Positions 4,977 to 5,376 of a stretch of 5,376 bases of DNA are shown piece after piece (the first letter of the stretch is position 1; each line of letters begins with the position of its first letter). The stretch comes from Planctomycetales bacterium. GTDB lineage: Bacteria; Planctomycetota; Phycisphaerae; SM23-33. Both the position numbers and the translations under genes were made by a program. The notes below the pieces were generated by a model, which did no database searches, was not told where the DNA came from, and saw only the letters and a program-made list of their open reading frames with translations. Where the stretch lies: positions 1-5,376 of the forward strand of contig DAOVFI010000187.1 in assembly GCA_030673005.1 (NCBI GenBank). Direction: 5' to 3'.

Positions 4977-5376
4977 TCAACTCAGGTATTTCGCGTATGC
5001 GGGGTGGTCGAAGACGTAGCGGGCGGTCGGCGGGACGCCGTTGTCGGTGATTGTCAGGACAAGGACGAATGTGTCGTTGCCGACTGCCGCTCCGGGTCCG
5101 AGTGAAAGTTCGGCAAGATTGTGCGCCGTCAGATTCGTCGCGCCGGGCGCGTCGGTGAAGGTCCCTGCCCCGGTGGCGACCTGTTCGCGGACGGTGTAGG
5201 CGGCCGAGCCTTGCGAGGCGGTAACCTTGGCGGGAAAGAACGCACCGGAACTCTGCCTGATGAACACGATCCACCTGCCGCCGACGTCGATGGCGACGGC
5301 GTCGGTATTGGCAGGGACCTGCCCGTCGGTATCGGTCGGCTCGGCGAGGTTGGTAACCGAAAGCGTCTCGTTGCTG
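4977..5376 (-). CDS. Beta-rich protein, C-terminal part only
   Basis: The frame is open from the right edge to a TGA at 4977-4979, giving about 132 visible residues; the N-terminus is outside the window. A GTG at 5265-5267 could be taken as a start, but coding-like sequence continues upstream (DTDGQVPANTDAVAIDVGGR, then W-I-V-F-I-R), so it is internal. The visible part alternates short strands and G/A/T/P-rich turns: GAFFPAKVTASQGSAAYTVR, AGTFTDAPGATNLTAHNLAE, DTFVLVLTITDNG, ending YVFDHPAYAKYLS. The pattern of a W-containing strand, an 'S-G-A-F-F-P-A-K-V-T' strand and a closing V-L-V-L strand is typical of phage or surface beta-proteins. I cannot assign a family. It is the first gene seen of the - strand cluster. 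Confidence 0.8.
   Translation of the reverse strand, partial: SNETLSVTNLAEPTDTDGQVPANTDAVAIDVGGRWIVFIRQSSGAFFPAKVTASQGSAAYTVREQVATGAGTFTDAPGATNLTAHNLAELSLGPGAAVGNDTFVLVLTITDNGVPPTARYVFDHPAYAKYLS

Overview
The window is GC-rich. The + strand carries one housekeeping gene, hflX (14-1339), a ribosome-associated GTPase. From 1372 to the right edge every gene lies on the - strand. These are small, tightly packed genes with strong AAGGAG-type ribosome binding sites and little resemblance to characterised families. Nothing identifies the host directly. The GC-rich coding, the style of the HicB-like protein and the long hairpin-type intergenic repeats suggest a planctomycete-like (Planctomycetota) genome or metagenome contig, but this is inference at moderate-to-low confidence.

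Layout, left to right. (1) hflX, with a start so close to the window edge that a further-upstream start cannot be excluded. (2) A converging, probably monocistronic HicB-like protein (1372-1764, -), with its own good promoter (-10 TATAAT at 1814-1819, -35 TTGGTT at 1837-1842, 17-bp spacing) and no HicA partner. (3) A 74-aa two-TM holin-like protein (1954-2178, -). (4) A 131-bp structured repeat (2273-2403). (5) A compact, overlapping three-gene unit (2415-3490, -): a one-TM plus coiled-coil protein, a 188-aa lipoprotein and an 85-aa helical protein. (6) A second, same-orientation copy of the repeat (3539-3669, 123/131 identical). (7) A 345-aa protein (3710-4747, -) whose C-terminal part looks like a DNRLRE-type beta domain. 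(8) A 229-bp intergenic stretch with a terminator-like hairpin and a GGGATTAC-based inverted repeat. (9) The C-terminal end of another beta-rich protein running off the right edge (4977-5376, -).

Read 5'->3' on the - strand, the order is structural or fibre-like proteins, then small membrane protein, lipoprotein, small helical protein and holin-like protein. This resembles the end of a phage late region (tail/adhesin genes followed by a lysis module), so a prophage or phage-derived element beside hflX is the best working model. No terminase, capsid, integrase or endolysin is visible here, so the phage origin stays an inference.

The most unusual features are the two copies of the repeat, each built from two related hairpin modules (REP/BIME-like), which bracket the overlapping three-gene unit, and an orphan ribosome binding site next to the second copy that suggests a lost gene.
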